DNA of 64,000 nt, taken from contig CANKZM010000009.1 of NCBI GenBank assembly GCA_947488305.1, forward strand, positions 1-64,000, written 5' to 3'. Position numbers and translations under genes: made by a program. Each line of letters begins with the position of its first letter. Within the stretch, counting starts at the first letter, position 1. This DNA is from an uncultured Roseobacter sp. (GTDB taxonomy: Bacteria; Pseudomonadota; Alphaproteobacteria; Rhodobacterales; Rhodobacteraceae). Shown here in pieces: positions 48,465-58,640 of this stretch. The notes under the pieces were generated by a model. It saw nothing but the letters and a program-made list of their open reading frames with translations, was not told the DNA's origin and did not search any database.

Positions 48465-49490
48465 TTAGACCCAAAAGGACGCGACGCGCTGCACCGTCCA
48501 AAACATTGCAATTGAACCAATGGCGTAGGCGGCAATCGTGGGAGCAAAACCTACTTCTCGGGCGAAGGCGTCGGTTCCAATACTTGGACGTACTTTCCTT
48601 ACGGCGATCCAAACGACCAGCACAGCACCTACAAACAGCAGCTGACCGGCTTCGACGCCCAAATTGAAGGAAACCAGCGCAATTGGAACATCATCTGCTG
48701 GCAAACCAATCTCTGTCAGAGCGCTGGCAAAACCAAAACCATGCAACAGACCAAAGGCAAAAGCCGCTAGCCACGGCCAGCGTTGCAGAGCTGTTTGCGG
48801 TTCTTGCTTCCTGTTCTGAATTTCAGTTGCCAGGAAGACAATCGACAAAGCGATGACGGCCTCAATTGGTGGGATCGGCAAGGATACTGCGCCAAGGGAT
48901 GCAGCCGTCAGCGTAATACTATGAGCGATCGTAAAGGACGTTATGGCCAAAACAAGCCGTCGCCGGTCAGAAACCAGAAGCATCAGGGCAAAGACAAATA
49001 ACAGATGATCTATGCCACCAAGAATATGTTCCACGCCAAGCCCAAAATAACTTGCGAAAACGCTCCATGCGCTTGGGACGGCGGGCAGTTCGACGGTTGT
49101 CTGATCAGGTGTCAGCCGTATCATTTGCGGCGAGGCATCCGCGGATGGCACGTATCGTAGCAACACATCTGTAGCGGTTTTTTCGAGCCCGTCGATCGAC
49201 AGTTCGCCCTGTGACATCGGTGTGTCACATGTGGCGATCCACCCGACAATATAAGCACGACCATCAAAGCGGGGTGTGGGCCCGCTTCGAGGTGAACACC
49301 CTTGGGGCAATACCGCGTTCATCTGCATCGGTGCGCCACCGACCTGCGGTCTTCGCCAGGTGATGCGCCATTGGTTGGCGTCCAAAGCTTCGATTTCGAG
49401 GTAGGCAGGCTCCAGAGCATGCGCATGTGCCGGTTTCTCAAACATCGCGCTTCCAAAAAGCACAAACAACAAGAGCAAATAGAGTCTCAT
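48465..49490 (-). CDS. HupE/UreJ-like membrane protein
   Basis: 341 residues. A signal peptide (YLLLLFVLFGSAMFEKPAHA) precedes a periplasmic domain of about 150 residues, then six hydrophobic segments with GVEHILGGIDHLLFVFALML, SFTIAHSITLTAASLG and FGLLHGFGFASALTEIG. The His-rich helices match HupE/UreJ_2 transporters, which handle nickel or cobalt in some bacteria. It is the last gene of the five-gene operon, overlapping the PpiC-like gene by four bases. The metal is inferred only. Confidence 0.88.
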   Translation of the reverse strand: MRLYLLLLFVLFGSAMFEKPAHAHALEPAYLEIEALDANQWRITWRRPQVGGAPMQMNAVLPQGCSPRSGPTPRFDGRAYIVGWIATCDTPMSQGELSIDGLEKTATDVLLRYVPSADASPQMIRLTPDQTTVELPAVPSAWSVFASYFGLGVEHILGGIDHLLFVFALMLLVSDRRRLVLAITSFTIAHSITLTAASLGAVSLPIPPIEAVIALSIVFLATEIQNRKQEPQTALQRWPWLAAFAFGLLHGFGFASALTEIGLPADDVPIALVSFNLGVEAGQLLFVGAVLVVWIAVRKVRPSIGTDAFAREVGFAPTIAAYAIGSIAMFWTVQRVASFWV

Positions 49491-50320
49491 TGTTCCAGAA
49501 CCTGTTGCGCGTTGGGCAGCAAGATCTCGTATGCAGAGCGCAATTCATCGAAACGGGCGCGCCGCAATTCGCGGGCTTTCTCCGCACGCCAGTCCAGCTC
49601 AACCTGTTCGCGGACTTCATCCAACGTTGGAAGGCGTTCCGGCACAAAGGCGTCGACCCTTACAATGTGCTCGCCATAGCCTGATGTCACTGGTCCGGAC
49701 CACACGCCAACGCCCAAGGCGGTCAGCTGGCCGAAAAACCCGTTGCCGAACGTCCCATCAACGGCTTGCAATGCGCTCAAGCTCAGGGATTGGGGAAGAA
49801 GTGATGGCCTTCCAAGCTCTTCCGGAGGCGTGCCATCTCTGAGCGCTTCAAGGATGCCCTCACCAGAGCCCGGTGCGTCGGCAGGGATCATGACCTGAGA
49901 AAAGGAGAGCCTTGGCGCAATGGTGAAACGTTCGGCATTGCTCGCCAGATGGTCCTTTAGATCCTGATCTGTCGGTGTCGCTGCCTCGGCGCCAGCTTCC
50001 GTCAAGAACTCCATCTTCTGGCGTAAGCGGCGACGCACAACAGTGTCGCCTTGGTCCAATCCCAAGGCGATAGCTTGCCGTACGTAGATCTCTTCACGCA
50101 CGAAGTCTTCCATGAGTGCCTGCAACTCGTCGGGCAGGGGGGCACGCCGCCACGTGGCGCGGAACTGATTTGCCAGCCAGGTTGCGTCCTGTTCGGAAAC
50201 CACGATGCTCTGCCGATCGGTTTCGGCCGGAGTCTCGTTGACAAGCTCATATGCCCCAAAGATCAACACCCCCAGAACTGCAAAATGCAGCAGCGGTTGC
50301 CGCAATATACTCCGCACCAA
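49487..50320 (-). CDS. Parvulin-like peptidyl-prolyl isomerase
   Basis: 277 residues from TTG at 50320 (GTG at 50317 is next). One membrane segment (LLHFAVLGVLIFGAYELV) anchors it in the inner membrane facing the periplasm. The middle (TWLANQFRATWRRAPLPDEL, VREEIYVRQAIALGLDQGD) is SurA-N-like, and the C-terminal part (SQVMIPADAPGSG, then LGVGVWSGPVTSGYGEHIVR) is a degenerate parvulin domain. It likely folds or escorts the SphA-like porin or the HupE-like protein encoded beside it. Confidence 0.85.
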   Translation of the reverse strand: MVRSILRQPLLHFAVLGVLIFGAYELVNETPAETDRQSIVVSEQDATWLANQFRATWRRAPLPDELQALMEDFVREEIYVRQAIALGLDQGDTVVRRRLRQKMEFLTEAGAEAATPTDQDLKDHLASNAERFTIAPRLSFSQVMIPADAPGSGEGILEALRDGTPPEELGRPSLLPQSLSLSALQAVDGTFGNGFFGQLTALGVGVWSGPVTSGYGEHIVRVDAFVPERLPTLDEVREQVELDWRAEKARELRRARFDELRSAYEILLPNAQQVLEQ

Positions 50321-50499
50321 AGCTCTCTCTCCTGTTCACGGGGACACGACGATCTGTCCAGCAAGTGTATCAATAAGCGACCAGAGTCCTGCACCCATTG
50401 CGCAACATCGTTGGGCCAGCACCTACATGTGTCTCACATACCGTTGCTTCGATCTGAGGGGAACCTGTCCGACCGGTTGATGAAGACTGCCTTGGCTAC

Positions 50500-51462
50500 T
50501 CAAAACGTAAACCCGACATTTAGCCAGAGCACATCGCTTTCAAAGCGGCGCTTTGCTTCGAACTCATGGGTGTATTTCAGTTTCAACGAGACCGGGTGCC
50601 CTCCCAGCTTGCTGTTAAAAGTGACAATCGGCCCAATTCCGAAAACACGCGCCTTCAGAGAGTCGGTTCCAAGGGCCGCGCGCGTTTGATCCGCGCCTGA
50701 CCCGCTATCATCGCCAAGCTGCTGGTAGTAGTACCCCGATGCGCCGAATGCCCATCCGGACGGAAGATGTTGAAGCACGGCACCTTCGAGGGTCAGTTGA
50801 GGTGCAGATTGGTAGTTGGTCGCGCTGTTCTTTTCACTGAACAGAAGGCTCGCCGCGCCCGAAAACTCATGGCCCGTATCGGTATTCAGATGTGTTCCCG
50901 AAATGACCGGCTGGATCGACCAGACGTTCTTGCCAATATTGACTGCACTGATTTCGCGGTTTGGAATATCGATCGAAGCGTCGCTGTATTTTCCAACCGG
51001 AACATAAATGGATGTGCCGAAACTCCAATGGTTGAAGCCGTTGTGCCATCCCACGATGGGCGTGATGGTGAAATCGCCTATGCCCGTATCACTGTCATCA
51101 ATGCCATTCGCAATTGGGCCTTTATATGTCAGGTCCACGTCTGCGTATGGTATGTTGATGTTTACGGCAGGCGTCCCACCCCAAAGCGATGCCTCGAAGA
51201 CATGTGTGATGCTGAGTTTGAACAACGTCGTGTCAACATCTGCTTCGAAAACGGGAAACCCGCCCAGCGAAATGTTGTTCACTGTTCCCGAAAAGCCGAT
51301 GAAATCAAAAGATACATACGTCCCCGGCCCGGGCACGATCCCGGCGAAACTGTCCCTGCTGCCAAGAAAATAGGCCCCAAGCCCACCTTCCACAGCATCT
51401 GCTTCGGTGGAAATGGTGAGCGCGGCCAATCCGATCGCGCCCGATAAAAGAGCCTTTGTCAT
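50500..51462 (-). CDS. SphA / phenol-MetA-type outer-membrane channel
   Basis: 320 residues from ATG at 51462 with a signal peptide (ALLSGAIGLAALTISTEADA). The rest consists of alternating amphipathic strands: GLGAYFLGSRDSFAGIVPGP, TGIGDFTITPIVGWHNG, and an aromatic C-terminal end (VLWLNVGFTF) as in outer-membrane beta-barrels. The pattern matches the phenol-MetA/SphA family, whose members take up hydrophobic compounds. It sits just downstream of two DUF3604 genes. Confidence 0.87.
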   Translation of the reverse strand: MTKALLSGAIGLAALTISTEADAVEGGLGAYFLGSRDSFAGIVPGPGTYVSFDFIGFSGTVNNISLGGFPVFEADVDTTLFKLSITHVFEASLWGGTPAVNINIPYADVDLTYKGPIANGIDDSDTGIGDFTITPIVGWHNGFNHWSFGTSIYVPVGKYSDASIDIPNREISAVNIGKNVWSIQPVISGTHLNTDTGHEFSGAASLLFSEKNSATNYQSAPQLTLEGAVLQHLPSGWAFGASGYYYQQLGDDSGSGADQTRAALGTDSLKARVFGIGPIVTFNSKLGGHPVSLKLKYTHEFEAKRRFESDVLWLNVGFTF

Positions 51463-51476
51463 AGATGCTGGCTCCC

Positions 51477-53270
51477 TCAATTGCTTGGGCTATACCAGAT
51501 GGGTGAGCCCCAAGCGCGCTCTTGGATCGTTGCTTGCACCTCTTCCAGCAACGGTAAGCCATTGCGCACCGCGTCATAGGTCGACCATCGCGGCGTCGGG
51601 ATTTCGATGGCACGGGCGTAATAGAAGGCGCTTTCGCCGGGTTTGAAATCCGTGTCAGTCCAGCTACCGATGAGAGTGGCGGCACCTATGTCGTTCGTGA
51701 AGAGCGCTGTTTCCAGATCGACCGTATTGCCAACAGCAGGCAGTTTACCTGTCGCCGGATCAATCTGACGATCCCCGGACCAAACGACATCAACTATTTT
51801 TTCGTTCGTATCGCCGTACTCATCGACCCATCCCTTGATGATCTGGATACGGTCGAGATTTGCACCCATAGCGTCCTTTTCGGCGTAGACCGTAAAGACA
51901 GGCGCTGTCACAATCGGTGCCAGATTGCCGCCCATATGCGTGCCAAGCAAGTATCCTTCCTCTGCCATGGATACCGGATCTTCGGTAGCCGTCAGATCGG
52001 CGCCTCCGAACATCCGAACTTTGATGCGGGGGCCAGATGTGGCAAAAGTTTCGCGTCTTTTCATGGCGTCAAAGATGGCTGCGCGCGTGTTTTCAATGGC
52101 CCAGACACCCGCGATCGACCCGATGGAGAGATCCTTTCCATCTATCCAACCCAGAACATCGCCCGTGCGACGCCGTTCCAGTGAGCCGTCTTCAGGACCA
52201 TGCGCCCCTATGAACTCATCCTCTGCTACTGCAGACATCAGACCGTTGTGATTGTCCGTGCCGCCGATAAATCCATATTTGAAGGGGTTGACGCCAAGTT
52301 CTTGCTCCATCGCGATGCCACGGGACAAACCACCCCGCACGAAATCTCGCTCGTGAAAAATACGGCCCGAATTTTTCTGGATTGAATCCGCATTCTCGAA
52401 GTTGGCAAACTCGTCCGCTGCCCAGAACTTGCGGTGGACTTCCGAATTCCCCTTAACCTGCATCATCTCGATCAGCGGTTCGAAATGCTGTCGCATCTGC
52501 GCGTAGTCGAGGTCTACCGGGTCGCCGAAACTGTCCGTATCCGGGAACATGCGCCCCTTGGATGCATTCGAGTTATGCGGGATGGCGAGAAGATGGCGGC
52601 CTTCGGCTTCCTGTTCCTTCATCCACTCCCACAGCTTCTCCTCCTGATTGATTTCAATGTAGCTGGGCACAGAGTTTGGCACATTGTGATCGCGGAACAG
52701 CACGTTGCGATGCAGGTTCGCGCCATTTGGCGCAGCCGACCACTCGAACCCAATGATCGCCGTAAATTTCCCCGGTTCGTTCGCCTCTTCAGCCGCATCA
52801 ATAATGATCTGCCATGCACTTTTGGATGTTGCCGGTCCTGCATAGAAGGGCGGGTGCTGCGGCGTTGCGGAGCGGTTGGATGAAATAACGTATTTGAAGA
52901 ACCATTGCTGGCGCTGTTCGAGATCGGTCATCGAACGCAGCTCTTCGAGCTCTTCATTGTCATGGCCCGGCGCGTCTTCGAAAATGGTCGAATACATCTC
53001 GCCGATGTATTCCGCATGGTCGGATACGGCAGCGAAATCCAGTGGCCTGCGATGCTGCATCACGGTGCCATCTGGCATCGTCACAGGTTCGCCTTTTGCG
53101 AAGGCCAGACTGTCCGCCGGCATCAATCGCGTGCCCCCGATATAGGCGTCCAGAGACAAGGCCGTATGCATATGTGTCTCTCCGAAATACGCATTGCGGA
53201 GCGGGTTTGGCTCGGCATATGCCGCCAACGGCATCGCGAGTAATGCGAGGGTTGCAGAAATGCGCTTCAT
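51477..53270 (-). CDS. DUF3604 protein A
   Basis: 597 residues from ATG at 53270; the frame extends further upstream, but the family N terminus (RISATLALLAMPLAAYA signal, then NPLRNAYFGETHMHTALSLD) starts here. DUF3604 proteins have a PHP-like metal site: GETHMHTALS, AVSDHAEYIG and GTDNHNGL supply candidate His/Asp ligands. They are probably periplasmic metal-dependent hydrolases of unknown substrate. It shares most motifs with the gene at 53450 (for example NLHRNVLFRD, and IQIIKGWV with NLDRIQ). Confidence 0.9.
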   Translation of the reverse strand: MKRISATLALLAMPLAAYAEPNPLRNAYFGETHMHTALSLDAYIGGTRLMPADSLAFAKGEPVTMPDGTVMQHRRPLDFAAVSDHAEYIGEMYSTIFEDAPGHDNEELEELRSMTDLEQRQQWFFKYVISSNRSATPQHPPFYAGPATSKSAWQIIIDAAEEANEPGKFTAIIGFEWSAAPNGANLHRNVLFRDHNVPNSVPSYIEINQEEKLWEWMKEQEAEGRHLLAIPHNSNASKGRMFPDTDSFGDPVDLDYAQMRQHFEPLIEMMQVKGNSEVHRKFWAADEFANFENADSIQKNSGRIFHERDFVRGGLSRGIAMEQELGVNPFKYGFIGGTDNHNGLMSAVAEDEFIGAHGPEDGSLERRRTGDVLGWIDGKDLSIGSIAGVWAIENTRAAIFDAMKRRETFATSGPRIKVRMFGGADLTATEDPVSMAEEGYLLGTHMGGNLAPIVTAPVFTVYAEKDAMGANLDRIQIIKGWVDEYGDTNEKIVDVVWSGDRQIDPATGKLPAVGNTVDLETALFTNDIGAATLIGSWTDTDFKPGESAFYYARAIEIPTPRWSTYDAVRNGLPLLEEVQATIQERAWGSPIWYSPSN

Positions 53271-53449
53271 GGTCAGTGACCTCTTGTTAGACGTAAATCG
53301 AAAGCCGCGTTCTTTGTGATCCGCTGGCTGACCCTGAGTGGGGTTGTGAGACTTGTCGGAATGTCCGGTTGTTATTGAGCCTGGGTTCGCCGTTTCAAAC
53401 TCCTTGGCCAACCACCGGTCCCAGAACTCAAGTCTTGATTTTTGCATCT

Positions 53450-55384
53450 TCATTGCTCCGGTGAAAACCAAATCGGCGAAGTATAGGCACGCTCCTGAGT
53501 GATCATTTTTACATCATCCGCCATTTCAATGCCAAAGCGAACGGCATCATAGGCGGTCCAGCGGGGCGTGGGGATTTCGATGACACGTGCATAGTAGAAT
53601 GCGTGCTGCTTTGGATCGAAGTCGGGATCTGTCCAAACGGCACCAAGCTCGGCACGGCCTATGTCATTGGTCCATGACGGAATTGACAGATCAACTGTAT
53701 TGCCAACCGGTGGTAGCTTTCCGTCTTGGCCCGGTTGTCGGTCGCCGGCCCACGCCACGTCATAGACCTGCTCTTGTGTTTCACCCGTTTCAGTCTCGAC
53801 CCATCCCTTGATGATCTGAATGCGGTCGAGATTTGCGCCAATCGGATCGCGTAGTGCATAAACAAGGAAAGAGGGGGCTGCCCCATCTTCCGCGGCAAAA
53901 AGATCACCCCCCATGGGAACCCCTTTGCTGTATCCAATGCGTGCAAGATCGCGATGTTTGATGTCCTCCGCATCAAACGTGCCGCCAAAGAAACGAACCG
54001 TAATCCTCGGGCCGGTGGTCGAATATACTTCCCGCCGTTCCAAAGCATCAAAGATGCCTGCTCTGGTGTTCTCGGTGGCCCAGACCGCAGTTGGCCCGGG
54101 CGTCGCATATTGCCACCCCTTGTAAGAGATGCCGAGTTTGACATTTCCCTTCGCAACAGCACTTGCGCGTGTCGCCGAAGGCTCCATCCATGTGAACGCC
54201 CCAAAAAAATTGTTGTCATCCTGTGTGGTCAGACCCGTATGAATATCAGAGCCGCCCACGAACCCTAGTTTGAACGGGTTCACACCTTCTTCGGCTTCGA
54301 ATTTGATGCCCGACTTCAGGATTTCCCGCGCATATTCCTGTGGGATCATTTCGGGGGTTTTGGCAGCCGAGACATCAAGGTTGGCCCAGTCCCAGCTTTC
54401 ATAATCGGCAAATTCATCCGTGGGAGAGAGCAGGGGATGCGCCTCGCTGTCGCCTTTGGTTTGCTGTATTTCCAGCAGCCGTTCCCAGTTCTGACGGGTT
54501 TTTAGGTATTCGGTGTCAAAGGCTTCGCCATCGCGGAAGGTATCGTTCAGTGCGAACATGCGGCCGTTTGACAGGTTGGGGTTGTGTGGAATGGCAAGGA
54601 CATCGCCGCCGGTTGTATCTTCGTAGTTTTGCATCCACTTCCAAAGATCCCGAGGGTCGGTGCTGCCTGCTGGTGGAGATGCAAGAAAGGGCACAACCTG
54701 CAAGGCGCGCTCCGGGCCGTCGCGGAAAAGGACGTTGCGATGCAGATTGTCACCAGCTTCCAGTGACGTCCATTCATAGGCAATGATTGCCGTGAAAACA
54801 TGGGGTTCGTTGAATTGCTCGGCTGCGGCCACCAGATCGCGCCAGGTATTGTCGTATCCCGGGCTGCCGGGTTGATAGAGCAAAGCTTCGCTTAACGTAC
54901 CTTGGCTGAATTTCGCGATGAGCTCGATGGAGGCATTTTTTGCATCCTCTCCGCCCTTGGCAAATGCCTCGTGAAAACGCTTACCATCCGGGTCAGCCAT
55001 GATGTTGGGCGCGCCGCGTTTGATGTCAGTAATCACACCCATGCCATCGGTGTGTTCGGTTAGCATGTAAAAATCAAACGGCCTAGGCAGTTTGACAGGC
55101 TGCCCTGTGTTCGAAAGCACCTGCTCGCCGCGCGCAAAGCGGTACATGTCTCTTGGCATCAGCGTTGTGCCGCCGCCTCCGGCATCTGCCGATAGAGCGG
55201 AGTGCACATGCGTATCGCCAAACAGCACTTTTTCGGGGAAAGCGCGCTCCGCATTGGGGGAATAGGGCCGGCCTTTCAATGCCTCCGAGACACCGTCCCC
55301 GGTTAAGGCTCCATCATCCTGGGCCGTCGCAGCGAAACTCGACGCAAAAAACAATGCGGCACAGAAAAAGTAATGGTTCGACAT
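53450..55384 (-). CDS. DUF3604 protein B
   Basis: 644 residues from ATG at 55384 (MSNHYFFCAALFFASSFAAT signal). Metal-site-like motifs are GDTHVHSALSADAGGGGT, MLTEHTDGMG and GGSDIHTGLT. It is a tandem paralogue of the DUF3604 gene downstream, about 47 residues longer. First gene of the operon; 180 bases separate the two paralogues. The paired copies may act on two related substrates or as a heterodimer. Confidence 0.9.
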   Translation of the reverse strand: MSNHYFFCAALFFASSFAATAQDDGALTGDGVSEALKGRPYSPNAERAFPEKVLFGDTHVHSALSADAGGGGTTLMPRDMYRFARGEQVLSNTGQPVKLPRPFDFYMLTEHTDGMGVITDIKRGAPNIMADPDGKRFHEAFAKGGEDAKNASIELIAKFSQGTLSEALLYQPGSPGYDNTWRDLVAAAEQFNEPHVFTAIIAYEWTSLEAGDNLHRNVLFRDGPERALQVVPFLASPPAGSTDPRDLWKWMQNYEDTTGGDVLAIPHNPNLSNGRMFALNDTFRDGEAFDTEYLKTRQNWERLLEIQQTKGDSEAHPLLSPTDEFADYESWDWANLDVSAAKTPEMIPQEYAREILKSGIKFEAEEGVNPFKLGFVGGSDIHTGLTTQDDNNFFGAFTWMEPSATRASAVAKGNVKLGISYKGWQYATPGPTAVWATENTRAGIFDALERREVYSTTGPRITVRFFGGTFDAEDIKHRDLARIGYSKGVPMGGDLFAAEDGAAPSFLVYALRDPIGANLDRIQIIKGWVETETGETQEQVYDVAWAGDRQPGQDGKLPPVGNTVDLSIPSWTNDIGRAELGAVWTDPDFDPKQHAFYYARVIEIPTPRWTAYDAVRFGIEMADDVKMITQERAYTSPIWFSPEQ

Positions 55385-55821
55385 TGGTGACACTCCTATT
55401 GGGGGACGCGCAATCTGATAGTAGCGCCGATCATATCCTTTGGAACACGGCCTTCATCGGAAAAGTCGCGTTTGCAACTGACTTGAAATTGGACGGGTAG
55501 ACCGCTGACCGCGACCGTGCGCGTGGGCATCAAAGTCGCGACGCCGATCCCCGAGCGCTCCAATCGTGATCAGACGCTGCAAGCTCGAAGCAGATTGGCG
55601 TTGCTCCGCGTGTGTCGAACTATAACCCAATTTACTCAGCAGGAAGCTAAGTACACTAAGGGTACGTCCAGTAGTTTGGATTTTCATAAGATTCCAAAGC
55701 AACGGAAAAAGAGAGTTGGTGCGAGAAGGCTAAATCAAAAGTTGTCAAACGAATTGCCCATTTGGGCATATTCGCCTAACTTTCTGATACTTTTTCCCTG
55801 TCACGCCGGTGTTTGTCAGAA
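55385..55821. other. Divergent promoter region
   Basis: About 440 bases between the divergent DUF3604 and Crp/Fnr genes. I looked for an FNR-type palindrome (TTGAT-N4-ATCAA) and found none that was convincing. Confidence 0.35.
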
Positions 55822-56505
55822 ATGGTATCAATTGAGAGGATTCCGCAGAATTCCTGGTTTCAAGGTCTGCCCCGCGCGTTCAGTGAAGACCTTCTGAGGC
55901 GGGCGAGTGTTGTGCGCTATTCCAACGGTGAAATCCTGTACACAGTAGGCGAACAGCAGGGGCACCTGTGGTGCGTGTTGAGCGGTTTTGTGAAGATGAG
56001 CATCGCGATGAATGAACGCGAACCAAGGTTTGCTCATATTGCATCGCCTGGCTTCTGGTTCGGTGAAAATGAACTTATTCTTGGCCAGGCAAGCATCGTC
56101 GAGGCGTCCGTTTCAGGCGCAACGGAGCTGTTGATGGTCAGGCGCGGTTTCTTCCTTGAAAGCGCCAAACGTCATTCGGGTAGCTGGCATTACATTGCAC
56201 AACTGGCAGCACTCAACCAAGCTCTTGCCGTTAGTGGAGCAGATGATCTGATGTTGAGGAGCAGCAGACAGCGACTGGCGTCGGTATTGCTGAGGCTCAG
56301 CGCGAACCGAAGTGCCTTTCAGGGAGTGCAGCGAACCGAAAGACTTCCCGTAACGCAATCCGAACTTGGCGAGGCCGCAAATATCTCCAGCACCGGTCTC
56401 ACCTCGCTACTGGCAGATTTCTCGAATTTAGGCGCTATCGAGACCGGATATGGTTTTATCACGGTGACCTCTCCCGGCCTATTGGAGGCGGAACTTCGTG
56501 AATAA
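55822..56505 (+). CDS. Crp/Fnr-family transcriptional regulator
   Basis: 227 residues from ATG at 55822. The cyclic-nucleotide-binding-like beta-roll is at about 20-120 (RYSNGEILYTVGEQQGHLWC). The winged HTH is at about 160-225 (LPVTQSELGEAANISSTGLT). No Cys cluster for a Fe-S sensor is seen in the N terminus, so it is not a classic FNR. It probably regulates the divergent five-gene operon. The effector is unknown. Confidence 0.88.
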   Translation: MVSIERIPQNSWFQGLPRAFSEDLLRRASVVRYSNGEILYTVGEQQGHLWCVLSGFVKMSIAMNEREPRFAHIASPGFWFGENELILGQASIVEASVSGATELLMVRRGFFLESAKRHSGSWHYIAQLAALNQALAVSGADDLMLRSSRQRLASVLLRLSANRSAFQGVQRTERLPVTQSELGEAANISSTGLTSLLADFSNLGAIETGYGFITVTSPGLLEAELRE

Positions 56506-57324
56506 CACCAGAAGTGCTTAGGCGTAGGTACGTCAGAATTGGCTTTTGCAGGCAGCTCGTCCCGAAAACAGGGAAGGGGCGAGAAGCTTCGAACATAGCT
56601 GCGTTTTGGTGCGACTGGGGGTCCTCATCACTGGGGGCAGTTGTACCGTCTACACGGCTTCAAATTTCCCTCATCTTTCACAGTCGACCTGGCAGTCAGA
56701 GGGAAACGATAGGTATTATGAGCATTCCAAAGAACCTCTTCATTGTTCGCGCGCGGGTGCATCAATTTGCGCCGAGAGCAGCGGTGCCGTGCTCGACGCC
56801 GGAATTTCGGTCATGCGACTTGCAGCCTCAACCACTCCGAGCTCTTTTCCGCTTTTGGTTGCGACTATTTCAGAGGCGGCTCACAGGGTCCCGAAACGCA
56901 TTCCAGCCAAAAAACTCCGCTAATTCGACAAATGGTTCAGGATGATTCGAAAAATCTGTGGAAAACTGGCAATCGTCCGGTTTCATGACCCCCAAGTTTG
57001 ATCGCTTGGCGCATCACACGCGTGATTAGTGCTTTGTGAATGGGCCGCCAAAAAATCCGGTAACCCGTTTTCGCATCGCATATTTGCCAGAGCGGCAGAC
57101 GTGGAAACCTGCTGTAAAAACATGCATTCGCTCGGTCGCATATCTTTTTTGCACAATTTATGCGAGAATAGCGGTCCTAAACCCAAGTCCATTTTGCCTG
57201 CGGATCGCTTCGATATTTTGGTATTTTGCCTGAATCGATCCACCAAGACATCGCAAGAAAACATTTCGCGCCGTCATCCATAGGTAATTTGAACTCACAT
57301 TTTTTTATTTAGGGAGGCAATATT
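56506..57324. other. Long gap before the protease gene
   Basis: About 820 bases. Several plus-strand frames of 60-140 codons (for example 56514-56945) are not coding-like. The last 60 bases before 57325 are AT-rich and end in a good ribosome binding site (GGGAGG). No RNA gene found. Confidence 0.35.
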
Positions 57325-58626
57325 ATGCCAAAAGCACCAAGCAAAAAACAAGTGACCGAAGCCATTGAAGCATTGGATACGGTTCGTCGGAGCTGGCTGC
57401 GCAGACCCGGGGTAACGGCTGTTGATGTTGGCTTCAAAATCAGCGGCAAAAAGATGACTGATGAGTTGGCAGTACGTGTGCATGTTTCCAGAAAACTGCC
57501 ATCTACAGAGATCTCCAAGGCTGAAGTGTTCAATGAGAGCGGCAAAAAGAACAACACAGTCGGTAATTTTCCGGTGGATGTAATTGAAGCCCAATACGGC
57601 CCGTCCGATAGCGCCGTCCAGCAACCCCAAGCGTTGGACGATATGGACGAAGAAGCAATTGCTGCTCTCGAACGCACCAGCACATACGACCCTTTGATCG
57701 GCGGTATCAGTTGCGGCAACCCGCGCGTGACCGCGGGCACACTGGGTGCAATCGTTTATGATCGACAGCGATGCAAGCCAATGATCCTGTCAAACTGGCA
57801 CGTGCTTGCGGGCGCCTCTGCCGCCGCTGTCGGCGAGGACATCCTACAGCCCGGGCGCGTGGATGGCGGGACCGAGGTCGTGGCGTCGCTGACCAGAATG
57901 AAACTAGACTCGCGCATGGATGCAGCCGTTGCCACATTGAACGGTGCGCGCAGTTCAAGTCGTGACATTCTGGGACTTGGAACGATCAGTGGGATTGATA
58001 CCCCGACATTGGGTATGAATGTCATCAAGTCAGGGCGCACCACTGGCATTACCCGTGGCGTCGTTGACGGGGTTAGCCTGAGCGTCTCCATAAACTACGG
58101 AGACCCGGGTGTTGTTGCCTTTTCAAACCAGATCCGTATCGTGCCGCGCCCGCCTTGGCCCGCGGTTGACTACGAGGTGAGCATGGGCGGTGACAGTGGT
58201 AGCGTTTGGCTTCGTGAAAGCAACAATCGCGCCATCGGACTGCACTTTGCGGGTGAAACAGACCCCTTGCCCTCTTCGGAAAACGCGATCTGCAGCCCGA
58301 TCGGTCCGATTGCCACTGAGCTCAATTTCTCGTTCACTCCGGTATTGTGTCCGGTCGCACCGGTGCGGCCCATCTTCGACATTTGCAGACGCTATCCCTG
58401 GATCTGTCGTCGCTTCGTTCGCAACCCATTCCATGGTTTTGGATTTCAAGACGCGGACAGCTTTGGAACGGGCGACGACGAAGCCCGGATGATGGATGAA
58501 CTTCGGCAATATCTTGACAATTCTTCGGATGGTGAACGTGACTGTGGATGCGGTTGCAAATCAGGCGGCGGAAATGAACAGATCATGTTGGCGATCCTTG
58601 CCGCCGTGTTGTCCAACAAGCACTAA
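57325..58626 (+). CDS. Trypsin-fold serine protease with N-terminal alpha/beta domain
   Basis: 433 residues, with a strong GGGAGG ribosome binding site. The catalytic triad is readable: His159 in LSNWHVLAG, Asp199 in RMDAAVATL and Ser291 in MGGDSGSVWL. The N-terminal part (residues 8-95) is a separate domain with TVRRSWLRRPGVTAVDVGFK, DELAVRVHVSRKLP and NFPVDVIEAQYG. The C terminus is Cys-rich (DCGCGCKSGGG). No signal peptide is seen, so it is cytoplasmic or uses another export route. The next gene encodes a protein resembling the N-terminal domain alone, so they probably form a system. Confidence 0.8.
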   Translation: MPKAPSKKQVTEAIEALDTVRRSWLRRPGVTAVDVGFKISGKKMTDELAVRVHVSRKLPSTEISKAEVFNESGKKNNTVGNFPVDVIEAQYGPSDSAVQQPQALDDMDEEAIAALERTSTYDPLIGGISCGNPRVTAGTLGAIVYDRQRCKPMILSNWHVLAGASAAAVGEDILQPGRVDGGTEVVASLTRMKLDSRMDAAVATLNGARSSSRDILGLGTISGIDTPTLGMNVIKSGRTTGITRGVVDGVSLSVSINYGDPGVVAFSNQIRIVPRPPWPAVDYEVSMGGDSGSVWLRESNNRAIGLHFAGETDPLPSSENAICSPIGPIATELNFSFTPVLCPVAPVRPIFDICRRYPWICRRFVRNPFHGFGFQDADSFGTGDDEARMMDELRQYLDNSSDGERDCGCGCKSGGGNEQIMLAILAAVLSNKH

Positions 58627-58640
58627 GTAAGGAGCAAATA

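Noticed and set aside
53271-53471. Upstream extension of the DUF3604 A gene
   Set aside because: It adds about 67 residues with no family similarity and overlaps the end of the upstream gene; the signal-peptide start at 53270 fits better.
55385-55821. FNR-type operator between the Crp/Fnr gene and the DUF3604 operon
   Set aside because: No TTGAT-N4-ATCAA-like palindrome with good symmetry was seen.
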